Positions 1 to 8,480 of a stretch of 38,366 nt of DNA are shown here, one piece after another; position 1 is the first letter of the stretch, and every line of letters starts with the position of its first letter. The notes under the pieces were generated by a model that was given only the letters and a program-made list of their open reading frames with translations, searched no databases and was not told where the DNA came from. This stretch comes from Dermatophilaceae bacterium. GTDB lineage: Bacteria; Actinomycetota; Actinomycetes; Actinomycetales; Dermatophilaceae. A program made the position numbers and the translations under genes. The stretch is from the NCBI GenBank assembly GCA_014377705.1, contig JACMPC010000145.1, forward strand, positions 1 through 38,366, read 5' to 3'.

Positions 1-834
1 GTCACCCCCACAGCGGTGATCGCCGCCGCGCGGGGCCTGGTGAAGACCTACGGCACCGGCGACATGGCTGTGCAGGCCCTGGCAGGCATCGACGTGGACT
101 TCGCCCGCGGCGAGCTGACCGCGATCATGGGCCCGTCGGGGTCGGGCAAATCCACCCTGATGCACTGCATGGCGGGCCTGGACACGGTCACCTCGGGCAC
201 TGTGATGATCGACGGCCAGGACGTAGGCCGGATGAACCAGCGCCAGCTGACCCGGCTGCGCCGCACAAGGCTGGGATTCATCTTCCAAGCGTTCAACCTC
301 GTGCCCACCCTGACCGCGGCGGAGAACATTACGCTGCCGCTCGACATCGCCCGCCGCCCGATCGACCGGGCGCACTTCGACGCGATCGTGGCCGCGGTCG
401 GGCTCGAGAAGCGTCTCCACCACCGGCCGGGCGAGCTGTCCGGCGGCCAGCAGCAGCGCGTGGCCTGTGCCCGCGCCCTGGTCGCCAAGCCCGCTGTCAT
501 CTTCGCTGACGAACCCACTGGGAACCTCGACTCGAAGTCATCCACCGAGCTGCTCGGATTCCTGCGCCGCTCGGTCGACGACCTCGGCCAGAGCGTTGTC
601 ATGGTCACCCACGACCCCCGCGCGGCCACCTACGCCCACCGGGTCCTGTTCCTGGCCGACGGCCTGCTGGTCGGTGAGCTCACGAACCCGACCCAGGCCT
701 CCGTGCTCGAGGTCCTTGGCCGCCTCGGATCGGTTGACCACACCCCCTCCGACCGCACCCCCTCCGACGACACCTCGTGCGACGACACCTCATTCGACCG
801 TGCCGCGTCCGAGTTCGCCGCAGTCGGCGCCTGA
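1..834 (+). CDS. ABC transporter ATP-binding protein, MacB/LolD type (5' end possibly outside window)
   Basis: This is the ATPase subunit that powers a MacB/FtsX-like exporter at the membrane. Counting from the GTG at base 16, Walker A (GPSGSGKST) is at residues 39-47, the Q-loop Gln at 91, the signature LSGGQ at 141-145, Walker B (VIFADEP) at 161-167 and the switch His at 199. That is a complete nucleotide-binding domain. The frame is open to the window edge and no Shine-Dalgarno precedes the GTG at 16, so the true start may lie just upstream. The last 40 residues are a low-complexity Thr/Ser/Asp tail with a repeated TPSD/DTS pattern beyond the normal domain. Its TGA overlaps the ATG of the permease gene by one base (TGATG), so the two are translationally coupled and are partners. 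The exported substrate cannot be read from the sequence. Confidence 0.93.
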   Translation, partial: VTPTAVIAAARGLVKTYGTGDMAVQALAGIDVDFARGELTAIMGPSGSGKSTLMHCMAGLDTVTSGTVMIDGQDVGRMNQRQLTRLRRTRLGFIFQAFNLVPTLTAAENITLPLDIARRPIDRAHFDAIVAAVGLEKRLHHRPGELSGGQQQRVACARALVAKPAVIFADEPTGNLDSKSSTELLGFLRRSVDDLGQSVVMVTHDPRAATYAHRVLFLADGLLVGELTNPTQASVLEVLGRLGSVDHTPSDRTPSDDTSCDDTSFDRAASEFAAVGA

Positions 835-3392
835 TGCGCCGCGTCGCGCTGCGCGGGATCCGCGCGCACCTGGTCCGGTTCATCCTGTCGGTCCTGGCCG
901 TGACCCTTGGGGTGGCTTTCGTGGCGGGCACGTTCTCGCTGCGGACCATGATGTCCTCGACGTTCACCGGGATCGTCGACTCCTCCATGCCCGCCGACGC
1001 TTACGTGCGCGGGGCTAAACCGGACGCCGGGAACAGCATGACCGGCACGACCGGCCAGACCCGCACGACCGTCCCGGCCACCCTGGCCGCCACGATCGCA
1101 GGGGTCGACGGCGTGGACAAGGCGTTCGCGGACATCTCCGGCCCGATCGTGCTGGTCGGCGCTGACGGCACCGCTGTGCAGCCCACCCAGTCGCCGAGCT
1201 TCGCCTTGGCCCTGCACCCCGACGACACCACCATCAAGGTCGCAGTGGGCCGCGCCCCGCGCGGGCCGACCGAGATCGCCCTGGAGTCGGCGACCCTGGC
1301 CTCGTCTGGCCTGTCGGTGGGGGACCGGACCAAGGCCGTCGTGGCCGGAGCGATCCGTGACGTTCAGGTAGTCGGCGAGGTGTCCTTCGGTGCCCCGGCG
1401 GCCGGAGCCACCATCGTCTTCCTCGACGTGGCGACCGCGACCGCTGCCTACTCCCCGGACGGCAAGGTGTCCACGATCTCTGTGTATGCGAACCCGGGGG
1501 TGGCCGAGGCCGACCTGGTCGCGAACCTGGCTCCCGTGCTCGCCCGCGAGAAGGCCGCGGCCGCACAGGCCCTCGCCGGTGACGCGATGCGCGCTGAGGC
1601 ACGCACCGACATCGAGGGCCAGCTCGGGTTCGTGCAGACGTTCATGCTCGTCTTCGCCGGGATCTCCCTGTTCGTGGGCGCGTTCATCATCTCCAACACG
1701 TTCACGATGTCCGTGCGCCAGCGGATGCGCGAGTTCGCGCTGCTGCGCGCCATCGGGGCGTCCCCGTCCCAGGTGTTCGCCTCGATCCTGATCCAGGCCG
1801 CCGCCGTCGGCCTGGCCGGGTCCGCCCTCGGGATCGCCGCCGGCCTCGGCCTGGTCCGGCTGTTGCGGATCGGGTTCGAGAAGGTCGGCATGGACCTGTC
1901 CGGGTCCATCCCCCTGGACACCACCACCGTGGTCCTCTCCCTGCTCATCGGCACCGTGGTGAGCATCAGCGCGGCCGCCCTGCCGGCCCGCCGCGCCGCC
2001 CTGACCGCTCCGGTCGAGGCCATGCGCGCGGCCGCCGCGACCGACAAGTCGCTGAAGAGGCGCACCATCGCCGGCAGCGTCCTGGCCGCGGCCGGTACGG
2101 CGGCCCTGGTCGCCGCCCTGGTCGCACCGGAGCCCAACGGCTCGACGATGCTCGCACTGGGCGCGCTCGCCCTGGTGGTCGGCGTGCTGCTCCTGGCCCC
2201 GATCATCGCCCGGCACACCCTGGGCGCCCTGGCTGCGGCGTTCGTCGCCGGAGTCAAACCCCTGGGCCGACTCGCCCGCGGGAACGTGATCCGCAACCCT
2301 CGCCGCACCGCGAACACCGCCGGGGCGCTGATGATCGGCATGGCCCTGGTCGGGGCCGCGTCGGTCCTGGCGGCCTCGGCGACCGCCTCCACCCGGTCCA
2401 TCGTCGCCGATGGCTGGACCTCGGACTTCTCAGTCCAGTCCGCCAGCGGCGTGCCAGCCGGAGCGGTGGCAGACGTTCAGGCCCTGGCGACGGTCGGCTC
2501 GGTCGACGTGCTCGCCTCTGGGCCTACCGTCGTCGCCGGCCCTGGCGAAAGAACATCGGGGCAGGCCACCCTGTCAGTGGCCGGGCTCCCACCTGAGGCG
2601 TTCGGGCGGACGATCGATCTCGAGGTCGTGGACGGTTCCCTGCGCACCCTCGCCGACGGCGCTGTCGCGGTACAGCAGGCGACCGCCACGGACCGCGGCT
2701 GGTCCCTCGGCGACACGGTGACCTTCACCTCACAGGCCGGCACCGCGACGGCGCCGGTGGGCGCGATCATCGACACCCAGCTGATCAGCGAACCGGTCAT
2801 CATGTCCAGCTCGCTCCTCGCCCGGGTGGTCCCGCCGGCCCAGGTCAGGATCGACTTTCTGCTCATCAACGCCGCGCCCGGCATCACCCCCGACACGCTG
2901 CGCGCGGACCTCGTCGCCGTCTCCGCTCCGTACGTGGTGCTCTCGGTGCTCGACGCGAAGGACCTCGCCGCCGCCCTCGCCGATCAGGTCAACCAGATCC
3001 TGGTGATCCTGTACGCGCTGCTCGGCCTCTCGATCATCATCGCGGTCCTGGGCATCGTCAACACGTTGGCGCTATCGGTGATCGAACGGACCCGCGAGAT
3101 CGGCCTCATGCGCGCCGTCGGCCTCGGCCGGCTCCAGCTCGCCGGGATCATCACCATCGAAAGTGTCCTGACAGCGGTGTTCGGCACCGTCGTGGGCGTC
3201 GCCGTCGGGGTGGCCGTGGCGGCCGCGATGCCGACCGTGTTCACCGGCATCGGCCTGACCACACTGGCTATCCCCTGGGCCCAGCTCGCCGCGATGCTCT
3301 CCCTGGCCGCCGTCGTCGGCGTCCTAGCCGCACTGTGGCCCGCTTCTCGCGCCGCCCGCCTGCCCGTCCTCGACGCCGTCGCCTCCGACTGA
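834..3392 (+). CDS. FtsX-like ABC transporter permease, 852 aa
   Basis: This is the membrane subunit of the exporter whose ATPase lies directly upstream. An open frame begins earlier, but the ATG at 834 is the natural start because it shares a base with the upstream stop. The protein begins with a basic stretch and one membrane helix (about residues 16-37), followed by an extracytoplasmic region of about 230 residues (MacB periplasmic-core-like). Next is a three-helix FtsX domain ending in the cytoplasmic motif RRAALTAPVEAMR. A second pair of helices and a second outside domain follow, then a second FtsX domain at the C-terminus with the family motif IERTREIGLMRAVG. This duplicated 10-helix layout matches large actinobacterial FtsX permeases. 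Such proteins act mechanically on extracytoplasmic partners or export lipids, peptides or drugs. No substrate can be assigned. Confidence 0.93.
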   Translation: MRRVALRGIRAHLVRFILSVLAVTLGVAFVAGTFSLRTMMSSTFTGIVDSSMPADAYVRGAKPDAGNSMTGTTGQTRTTVPATLAATIAGVDGVDKAFADISGPIVLVGADGTAVQPTQSPSFALALHPDDTTIKVAVGRAPRGPTEIALESATLASSGLSVGDRTKAVVAGAIRDVQVVGEVSFGAPAAGATIVFLDVATATAAYSPDGKVSTISVYANPGVAEADLVANLAPVLAREKAAAAQALAGDAMRAEARTDIEGQLGFVQTFMLVFAGISLFVGAFIISNTFTMSVRQRMREFALLRAIGASPSQVFASILIQAAAVGLAGSALGIAAGLGLVRLLRIGFEKVGMDLSGSIPLDTTTVVLSLLIGTVVSISAAALPARRAALTAPVEAMRAAAATDKSLKRRTIAGSVLAAAGTAALVAALVAPEPNGSTMLALGALALVVGVLLLAPIIARHTLGALAAAFVAGVKPLGRLARGNVIRNPRRTANTAGALMIGMALVGAASVLAASATASTRSIVADGWTSDFSVQSASGVPAGAVADVQALATVGSVDVLASGPTVVAGPGERTSGQATLSVAGLPPEAFGRTIDLEVVDGSLRTLADGAVAVQQATATDRGWSLGDTVTFTSQAGTATAPVGAIIDTQLISEPVIMSSSLLARVVPPAQVRIDFLLINAAPGITPDTLRADLVAVSAPYVVLSVLDAKDLAAALADQVNQILVILYALLGLSIIIAVLGIVNTLALSVIERTREIGLMRAVGLGRLQLAGIITIESVLTAVFGTVVGVAVGVAVAAAMPTVFTGIGLTTLAIPWAQLAAMLSLAAVVGVLAALWPASRAARLPVLDAVASD

Positions 3393-3449
3393 GGCGCCGA
3401 CATGACAACAACCCGACCCAGCACAATCCACCGGAATAGAGGCCAAGCC

Positions 3450-3578
3450 ATGCCAACCATGCGACGAACCCTCGTCGGACTCCAACTGCTCAATGCACTC
3501 TCCGCGGCCGGCGGCGGGATCGCCCCAGAACCCCGGACGGTCTTCCCTGCCCGCGAAGACCAGGGGGTGCTCCGATGA
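3450..3578 (+). CDS. 42-residue ORF coupled to the downstream gene; possible truncated membrane protein
   Basis: A small frame starts at the ATG at 3450, with GAGGCC about 6 bases upstream. It ends in a TGA that overlaps the ATG of the next gene (ATGA, bases 3575-3578). The first 25 residues (LVGLQLLNALSAAGGG) look like the start of a membrane helix followed by a glycine hinge. The rest is charged and cannot span a membrane. My reading is that this is the N-terminus of a small membrane protein whose body has been deleted, or a leader whose translation feeds the next gene. The overlap supports translation. Function is unknown. Confidence 0.45.
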   Translation: MPTMRRTLVGLQLLNALSAAGGGIAPEPRTVFPAREDQGVLR

Positions 3579-4789
3579 GGACGGTGGTGCGGTGGTTCAT
3601 CGTCGTGGTCGTGCTCGGACATGGTCTGATCCACCTGCTCGGCGCAGCCAAGGGACTGGGCCGGGCCGAGGTGGCCGCGCTGCCCGAACCGATCGGCCCG
3701 GCGATGGGCCTCGCCTGGCTGGCCGCCGCAGCAGCCGTCGTGGCGACCGGGGTGATGCTCGCCGTCCGGAACCGCAGGTGGCGGGTCTCCGGCGCCGTCG
3801 GCGCCGTCCTCTCCCAGACAGTGATCCTGACGTCGTGGAACGATGCCAGGACCGGAACCGTGGTGAACGTCCTGCTGCTCGCCGCACTGGGGTACACCTT
3901 CGCTTCCCGCGGCCCGACGAGCTACCGCGCCGAGTACCAGCGTCGCACCGCGGCAGCGCTGCGCGAGTCCCACTCCGGACCCGGCGCGGTGGTGACTGAA
4001 ACCGACCTGGCCCACCTCCCAGACCTCGTCGCCGGGTACGTCCGCCGGTCCGGTGCCGTGGGGCAGCCCCGGGTCTGGTCCGTCCACGCCCGCATCCACG
4101 GACGGATCCGCGCCGGCGCGAACGCAAGGTGGATGACGTACACCGGCGAGCAGGTCAACACCTTCGGACCCGCGCCCAGCCGGTACTTCTGGATGGACGC
4201 GACGCTGTTCGGCCTGCCGGTCGACGTCCTGCACGTCTTCGCCGGCCCTGCCGCCACCATGCGCGTCAAGCTGTGCTCGGTGGTGCCGATGGCCAACGCC
4301 GCGGGGCCAGACATGGATCGGGCCGAGACCGTGACGTTGTTCAACGACCTGTGCATCCTGGCCCCATCCGCGCTGATCGACGCACCGATCGTCTGGCAGC
4401 CCACAGACGACAACCACGCTCGCGGCATCTTCACCAACGGCGCGCAAACAGTCACTGCCGACCTGACATTCAACGACGGCGACCTCGTTGACTTCGTCTC
4501 CGACGACCGGATGAGTATGTCCCGCGACGGCTCCACCTTCACCCCGCAACGCTGGTCGACACCCGTACGCGACTACCGCACCTTCGGCTCCCGCAGACTC
4601 GCCACCCACGGGGAAGGCCGCTGGCACATCACCGACCCTCAGGGCCAGTACGCCTACCTGGAGTACAACCTCGATGCCATCACCTGCACCCCGCAGGACG
4701 CCGACCGCGGCGATGCCCAATCCATCTCAACCAACGCGGATCCGACCCTGGAGAAGGTCGACTCGCGGAAGAGGATGATCGCGGGGTAG
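3575..4789 (+). CDS. Membrane-anchored protein of unknown function, DUF6544-like, 404 aa
   Basis: The first 115 residues hold about four membrane segments: VVRWFIVVVVLGHGLIHLL near residue 4, then segments near 43-63, 70-85 and 92-108. A soluble C-terminal part of about 290 residues follows. It has motifs such as LPDLVAGYVRRSG, ARWMTYTGEQ and WHITDPQGQYAYLEYNLD, which I associate with the DUF6544-type actinobacterial proteins; this assignment is from memory. No catalytic motif is obvious. Start: the ATG overlaps the stop of the 42-residue frame upstream. The last 30 residues beyond the LEYNLD motif are variable. It follows the ABC exporter on the same strand after 180 bases, so shared transcription is possible but not shown. 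Confidence 0.75.
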   Translation: MRTVVRWFIVVVVLGHGLIHLLGAAKGLGRAEVAALPEPIGPAMGLAWLAAAAAVVATGVMLAVRNRRWRVSGAVGAVLSQTVILTSWNDARTGTVVNVLLLAALGYTFASRGPTSYRAEYQRRTAAALRESHSGPGAVVTETDLAHLPDLVAGYVRRSGAVGQPRVWSVHARIHGRIRAGANARWMTYTGEQVNTFGPAPSRYFWMDATLFGLPVDVLHVFAGPAATMRVKLCSVVPMANAAGPDMDRAETVTLFNDLCILAPSALIDAPIVWQPTDDNHARGIFTNGAQTVTADLTFNDGDLVDFVSDDRMSMSRDGSTFTPQRWSTPVRDYRTFGSRRLATHGEGRWHITDPQGQYAYLEYNLDAITCTPQDADRGDAQSISTNADPTLEKVDSRKRMIAG

Positions 4790-4833
4790 CCGGTGCGCGG
4801 GCTGCCATCCCAACCCTTGGGGCTTGCACTTCG

Positions 4834-5360
4834 GTGACCACCGTCGGCATCAGCTCCAAGCTGACCGCCGCGGCAGCGCTCAACCTGGTATTGGACTGGC
4901 TGCTGATCTTCGGGACACCTCGGCATGCCGCGGCTGGGCCTGGAGGGTGCGGCATCGCCACCACATCGGCGCGGTTCGTCAAGATCACGGTGATTCTGGT
5001 CAGTGCCTCTGCTGCCCACCACCTAGTCGCGTTGACCCGGCTGGCGGACCTCCATGGCGCCGGCGTGCGCCTGCTGCGCCGCTTCAGGCGGTGGCGCTGC
5101 CCCTGACGATCACCGGGCTGTTGTGGGCGCTGGGTGATGCCGCCTACACAGTGGTCCACGGACGGATGGGCACGGACTCGCTGGCGGCCATGGCGATGAC
5201 GTTCCCGGTGCAGTCGCTGTCCATCGGGTCGTGGGTCTACGTCGGGTTGTTCGCGATCTCGGGACACATCCGGCACATGGGGCCGCTGTGCCTGCTCGGC
5301 TCGACCTCGTCGGCGGCTTCGCTGATGTCTTGGGCACCAGCCCTGCCACAGGACACCTGA
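4834..5360 (+). pseudogene. Remnant of a MATE-family multidrug efflux transporter
   Basis: Pieces of a MATE (NorM-like) transporter lie in order but in different frames. LNLVLDWLLIFGTP reads in one frame from about 4876. LGMPRLGLEGAA follows in the next frame (4919-4954), then IATTSARFVKITVIL back in the first. After another shift near 5090, VALPLTITGLLWALGDAAYTVV reads on through SLAAMAMTFPVQSLSI. This order is the end of the N-terminal half followed by the first helix of the C-terminal half. The first five helices and most of the last five are absent. At least three single-base shifts plus both truncations make this a dead gene. The restored motifs are clear; only the outer borders are uncertain. 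Confidence 0.85.
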
Positions 5361-5636
5361 GCCGGACAAGGAACCCTCGGAAGCATGCTCGGGGTGGTAC
5401 CTGTGGCCGCTGGGCGTCGAACTCCTGCGTCCCTGCTAAGCCCACCACGCAACGGTCCGTCGTGCCGGAGTGTCGCTTCCACTTATCGGCACGAGGTTGT
5501 GTCACGGTAAAAGCAGTAGTGGCTCTTGATAACTTGTCACCGCGCACCTCTCATCAAGGGCAACCAGGGTCATCCTCAGGGGCCGCCTACACCAACAGCG
5601 GCGAACGGCACTTCAGCCAGACGCTCAAGGAGAGTC

Positions 5637-6050
5637 ATGCACACGGATCCGACCCTGAGGGTTCTCATCGTTGACGACACCCTGGTGTTGCGGGAACTTC
5701 TGGCGCTCACACTCGAGAGCGATGACCGCTTCAGCGTGGCCGGCTGGGCGGCCGACGGCGCGCAAGCGATCCGGCTCGTGGAACAGGACCAGACAGATGC
5801 CATCATCCTCGACCTGCAGATGCCGGGAATGGATGGCCTCACTGCACTCCCGCGCCTGCGGCAGCTCTGCCCGGACGCTGTCATCGCCGCACACAGCTTC
5901 GACGGCGAGGCTCTGGAACGAGCCATGGCTCTCGGGGCTGACCTGTCGGTGGCCAAGGGGTCCGGACTGGAGGAGCTGTTGAACGCTATCGCCATTGGCC
6001 GCGAAACGCGTCGTCAGCTCCAGTCAAGCGAGAAGAACAACGCTGCCTGA
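5637..6050 (+). CDS. Stand-alone response-regulator receiver (CheY-like) protein, 137 aa
   Basis: This is a receiver domain with nearly nothing else. The acidic pair DD is at residues 13-14, the phospho-accepting Asp at 59 (ILDLQMPGMDG), the switch Ser at 87 and the conserved Lys at 107. The phosphorylation machinery is therefore intact. The ATG at 5637 is chosen because AAGGAGAG lies just before it; the frame is open further upstream. The tail of about 25 residues (RETRRQLQSSEKNN) is too short for a DNA-binding domain. The protein probably signals by protein-protein contact, or is the truncated front of a NarL-type regulator. No kinase gene is adjacent, so its partner is elsewhere. The 276 bases upstream, after the MATE remnant, hold no recognisable gene. 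Confidence 0.85.
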   Translation: MHTDPTLRVLIVDDTLVLRELLALTLESDDRFSVAGWAADGAQAIRLVEQDQTDAIILDLQMPGMDGLTALPRLRQLCPDAVIAAHSFDGEALERAMALGADLSVAKGSGLEELLNAIAIGRETRRQLQSSEKNNAA

Positions 6051-6233
6051 ACAGGGCAGACTCCGGTTCGTCGACGAGACAGGCGAGCACTCGAGGCCTT
6101 GCGTGGCTCCGGGGATCTGGCGTCGCAGAACCCGGCCTGCTGCGTTCACAGGCAAGACGTCATCCATGTCACCTGCCAGGCGGAAGTCCACTGATGATGG
6201 CCAGGTTGTCCCCAGGCTACGGACGAGGGCAGG

Positions 6234-6995
6234 ATGAGGCACATGAAGCGGTCAGGAACTTCGGGGACGCCTCAGCCGGTCTCCGGGCAAGCGCCCGCCC
6301 TGGCGGGCCCGGTGATCATGAACCAGGACTGGCGCGACCTGACCTTCCTGCACTGGGCAGCCGACCCCCGCCGCCTGGAACGGTTCATGCCACCGGGAGC
6401 GCACCCCGACACCTTCGAGGGACGCAGCTACGTCGGGCTGATCCCGTTCCGCATGGTGGACGCCGGTGTTGGTCGTGGCCCGGGGGTGCCGTGGGCCGGA
6501 ACCTTCCTGGAGACCAACGTCCGGCTGTACTCCGTGGACGAGACAGGGCGGCGCGGGATCGTCTTTCTCAGCCTGGACACGGATCGGTCGATCATCGTGG
6601 CAGGAGCCCGGCTGGCTTTCGGCCTGCCATACCGCTGGGCACGAATGCGGCACGCGGCGACGTCCGAGGGGGTGCACCGCTACGAGACGCGACTGCGCTG
6701 GCCGGCGGCCACAGTCACGAGCCGGATCACGATCAGGGCCGGCGCGCCACGCAAGGCGACCGCCCTCGATGAGTTCCTCACCGCCCGTTGGGGTCTGCAC
6801 GTCCGGCATCTCGGGCGCACCCGGTACGTGCCGAACGCCCACCCACCCTGGCCCTTGCGCGACGCTGAGGTCATCGAGCTCGACGACGACCTGATGCGCT
6901 CGGTGGGTCTTGGCAACCTTGGGTCACGACCGCCCGACCACGTCGCCTTCAGCGAGGGCGTCCACACCGATTTCGGGCTGCCCGAGAAGATCTGA
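6234..6995 (+). CDS. DUF2071 (YqjF-like) family protein, 253 aa
   Basis: The protein matches the DUF2071/YqjF pattern. It has an early motif, QDWRDLTFLHWAADPRR, then RFMPPG and FEGRSYVGLIPFRM. The middle part has FLETNVRLYSVDE and IVFLSLDT, and the end has the DVIELDDDL-like HPPWPLRDAEVIELDDD. Family members are small soluble beta-rich proteins of unknown biochemical role. The length of about 250 residues is normal. ATG 6234 and ATG 6243 are both possible starts; GAGGG lies 4-5 bases before the first. The 183 bases between it and the receiver gene show no further gene. It converges on dps. The 97-base gap between them contains a small perfect hairpin (CAGTTG, loop GCAA, CAACTG at 7049-7064) of uncertain role. 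Confidence 0.85.
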   Translation: MRHMKRSGTSGTPQPVSGQAPALAGPVIMNQDWRDLTFLHWAADPRRLERFMPPGAHPDTFEGRSYVGLIPFRMVDAGVGRGPGVPWAGTFLETNVRLYSVDETGRRGIVFLSLDTDRSIIVAGARLAFGLPYRWARMRHAATSEGVHRYETRLRWPAATVTSRITIRAGAPRKATALDEFLTARWGLHVRHLGRTRYVPNAHPPWPLRDAEVIELDDDLMRSVGLGNLGSRPPDHVAFSEGVHTDFGLPEKI

Positions 6996-7092
6996 GCGCA
7001 CGCACGCGTCGCGCAGGTGAGTCACACCGTTTATGACGAGCCGGCAGCCAGTTGGCAACAACTGCCCAGTGGGGGGCCGGGCCGCTGGCCTG

Positions 7093-7566
7093 TCAGGCGA
7101 GCATGCTGCGGAGCATCCACGCGGTCTTCTCGTGGACGTCGAGCCGACGCACGAACAGGTCGGTCGAGACCTGGTCTGGGGCGCCTTCGACGAGGGGCAG
7201 GGTTTCACGGATGGTGCGGGCGGTGGCCTCGTGGGCCGCGACCAGCCGGCGCACCATCTCGAGGGCATCGGGCACGTCGGTGTCCTCGGGAACAATTGAG
7301 AACTCCGCGAACTGTCGGTAGGTCCCGGGGGCCGGCGCGCCCAGCGCACGTATCCGCTCCGCGATCTCGTCGACCGCCAGGGCCAGCTCCGTGTACTCGT
7401 CCATGAACATCGCGTGGAGCGAGTGAAACATCGGGCCGACGACGTTCCAGTGATAGCTGTGTGTCTTGAGGTAGAGAGAGTAGGAATCTGCCAGAACCCG
7501 CGACAGCCCCTGAACGATCTCCCCGCGCTGTTCATCGGCGATACCGATGTCTACTGAGCTACTCAT
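7093..7566 (-). CDS. dps: Dps-family DNA-binding ferritin-like protein, 157 aa
   Basis: This mini-ferritin oxidises Fe(II) with hydrogen peroxide, stores the iron in a 12-subunit shell and may coat DNA, protecting the cell in oxidative stress. The inter-subunit ferroxidase ligands are visible: His39, His51, Asp66 and Glu70. The spacing (12, 15, 4) is the same as in well-studied Dps proteins (31, 43, 58, 62 in Listeria). HSYHWNVVGP and FHSLHAMFMDEY are the classic signature. The ATG at 7566 is chosen because GGGAG sits 6 bases before it, although the frame stays open upstream. The start overlaps the stop of the upstream SDR gene by 8 bases, so the two are co-translated. The C-terminal tail is short, without the Lys-rich DNA-binding extension of E. 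coli Dps. Confidence 0.94.
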   Translation of the reverse strand: MSSSVDIGIADEQRGEIVQGLSRVLADSYSLYLKTHSYHWNVVGPMFHSLHAMFMDEYTELALAVDEIAERIRALGAPAPGTYRQFAEFSIVPEDTDVPDALEMVRRLVAAHEATARTIRETLPLVEGAPDQVSTDLFVRRLDVHEKTAWMLRSMLA

Positions 7567-8368
7567 GTGAGACTCCCTGCGTTGACTGACCCGATGGTGA
7601 GGTGCCCCGTTCTGGGGTGATCCGTTCTGAGGCGACCCGGTCTGGGGCCTCTGCCGCGAAGTCGGCCGCGGCCAGCTGGAGGCGTTTCGGTTCGGCCAGC
7701 GCGTCGGCGATGGTCCGGGCCACCATCTCGGGGTCCAGACCCTTGGCGAGGCGGGGTACGGAGCCGTGCAGTGGCCGTTCGTGCAGACCTGTGTTGGTGT
7801 GCGGCGGGCGGACGTCGAGCACTCGTATCCCGGCCCGCCTAAGCTCCCGGGCCAGTGCGGCGTCGGCCGCACTCAACGCAGCCTTGGTCGCGGAGTAGGC
7901 GGCCATGCCCGGCAAGGGCTGTTCGGCAACGACGGCCGACAGGTGCACCACCGTGCCCTGGCTGGCCTGTAGCAGCGGCAGGCATCGGCGCAGGAGCCAC
8001 AGGGGCCCGATCACGTTGGTGAGGAACAGCTCCTCGATCACGACGTCGGGGGTGTCGGCCAGGGGGCCGAAGGCCACGATGCCGGCGGCGTTCACGAGCA
8101 CGTCCAGGCGCCCGAAAGCGGCGGTCGCCGCCGCCACCAGCCTGTCTCCGGCGTCGGGGTCGTGCAGGTCCAGCACGGCGCTCGCCGACCCGGGTAGCTC
8201 TTCGCTGCGTTCCCGTAACGCGGCCGGGTCACGGCCGGTCAGGACGAGCCGGGCGCCGCGCCGGGCCAGCTCACGGGAGATTGCCCAGCCCAGCCCGCCG
8301 GTGGCTCCCACCACGGCCACGACCGGGTTCTCGATTATCCGTTGGGGTTCACTCGGCACGGGGCACAT
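7559..8368 (-). CDS. Short-chain dehydrogenase/reductase (classical SDR), 269 aa
   Basis: This is an NAD(P)-dependent oxidoreductase with a Rossmann fold. The glycine motif GATGGLG is at residues 21-27, NAAG at 93-96, the catalytic Ser at 144, Tyr at 158 and Lys at 162 (YSATK). Arg46 after the second strand (LVLTGRD) favours NADP(H). The last 35 residues beyond the fold are low-complexity. Substrate is unknown. Start: the ATG at 8368 has GAGG immediately before it; a GTG four codons in is an alternative. The stop lies inside the start region of dps, so this is an SDR-dps operon, suggesting use under stress. The 112 bases upstream of the start contain a repeated TGTTCA(C/T)GA element. Confidence 0.9.
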   Translation of the reverse strand: MCPVPSEPQRIIENPVVAVVGATGGLGWAISRELARRGARLVLTGRDPAALRERSEELPGSASAVLDLHDPDAGDRLVAAATAAFGRLDVLVNAAGIVAFGPLADTPDVVIEELFLTNVIGPLWLLRRCLPLLQASQGTVVHLSAVVAEQPLPGMAAYSATKAALSAADAALARELRRAGIRVLDVRPPHTNTGLHERPLHGSVPRLAKGLDPEMVARTIADALAEPKRLQLAAADFAAEAPDRVASERITPERGTSPSGQSTQGVSHE

Positions 8369-8425
8369 CCTCAGCCCTGCCCGGCGGTGAGGTCGCCTGA
8401 TCCGCGGTTCACTCTGCAGGCCCTT

Positions 8426-8443
8426 TGTTCACGATGTTCATGA
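8426..8443. promoter_or_regulatory. Tandem 9-bp repeat upstream of the SDR-dps operon (candidate operator)
   Basis: TGTTCACGA is followed directly by TGTTCATGA, one mismatch, 58-75 bases upstream of the SDR start in the gap that should hold the SDR-dps promoter. Seen directly: the repeat and its place. Inferred: a protein-binding site. No regulator can be named. Confidence 0.25.
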
Positions 8444-8480
8444 CAACTCCAACCGGCCGAACCCCTCCAGCTATTCCGCA

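Noticed and set aside
2984-4720. A 578-codon minus-strand frame opposite the FtsX permease and the DUF6544-like gene, and a similar one at 630-2216
   Set aside because: Low-complexity composition, no domain, and full overlap with real plus-strand genes.
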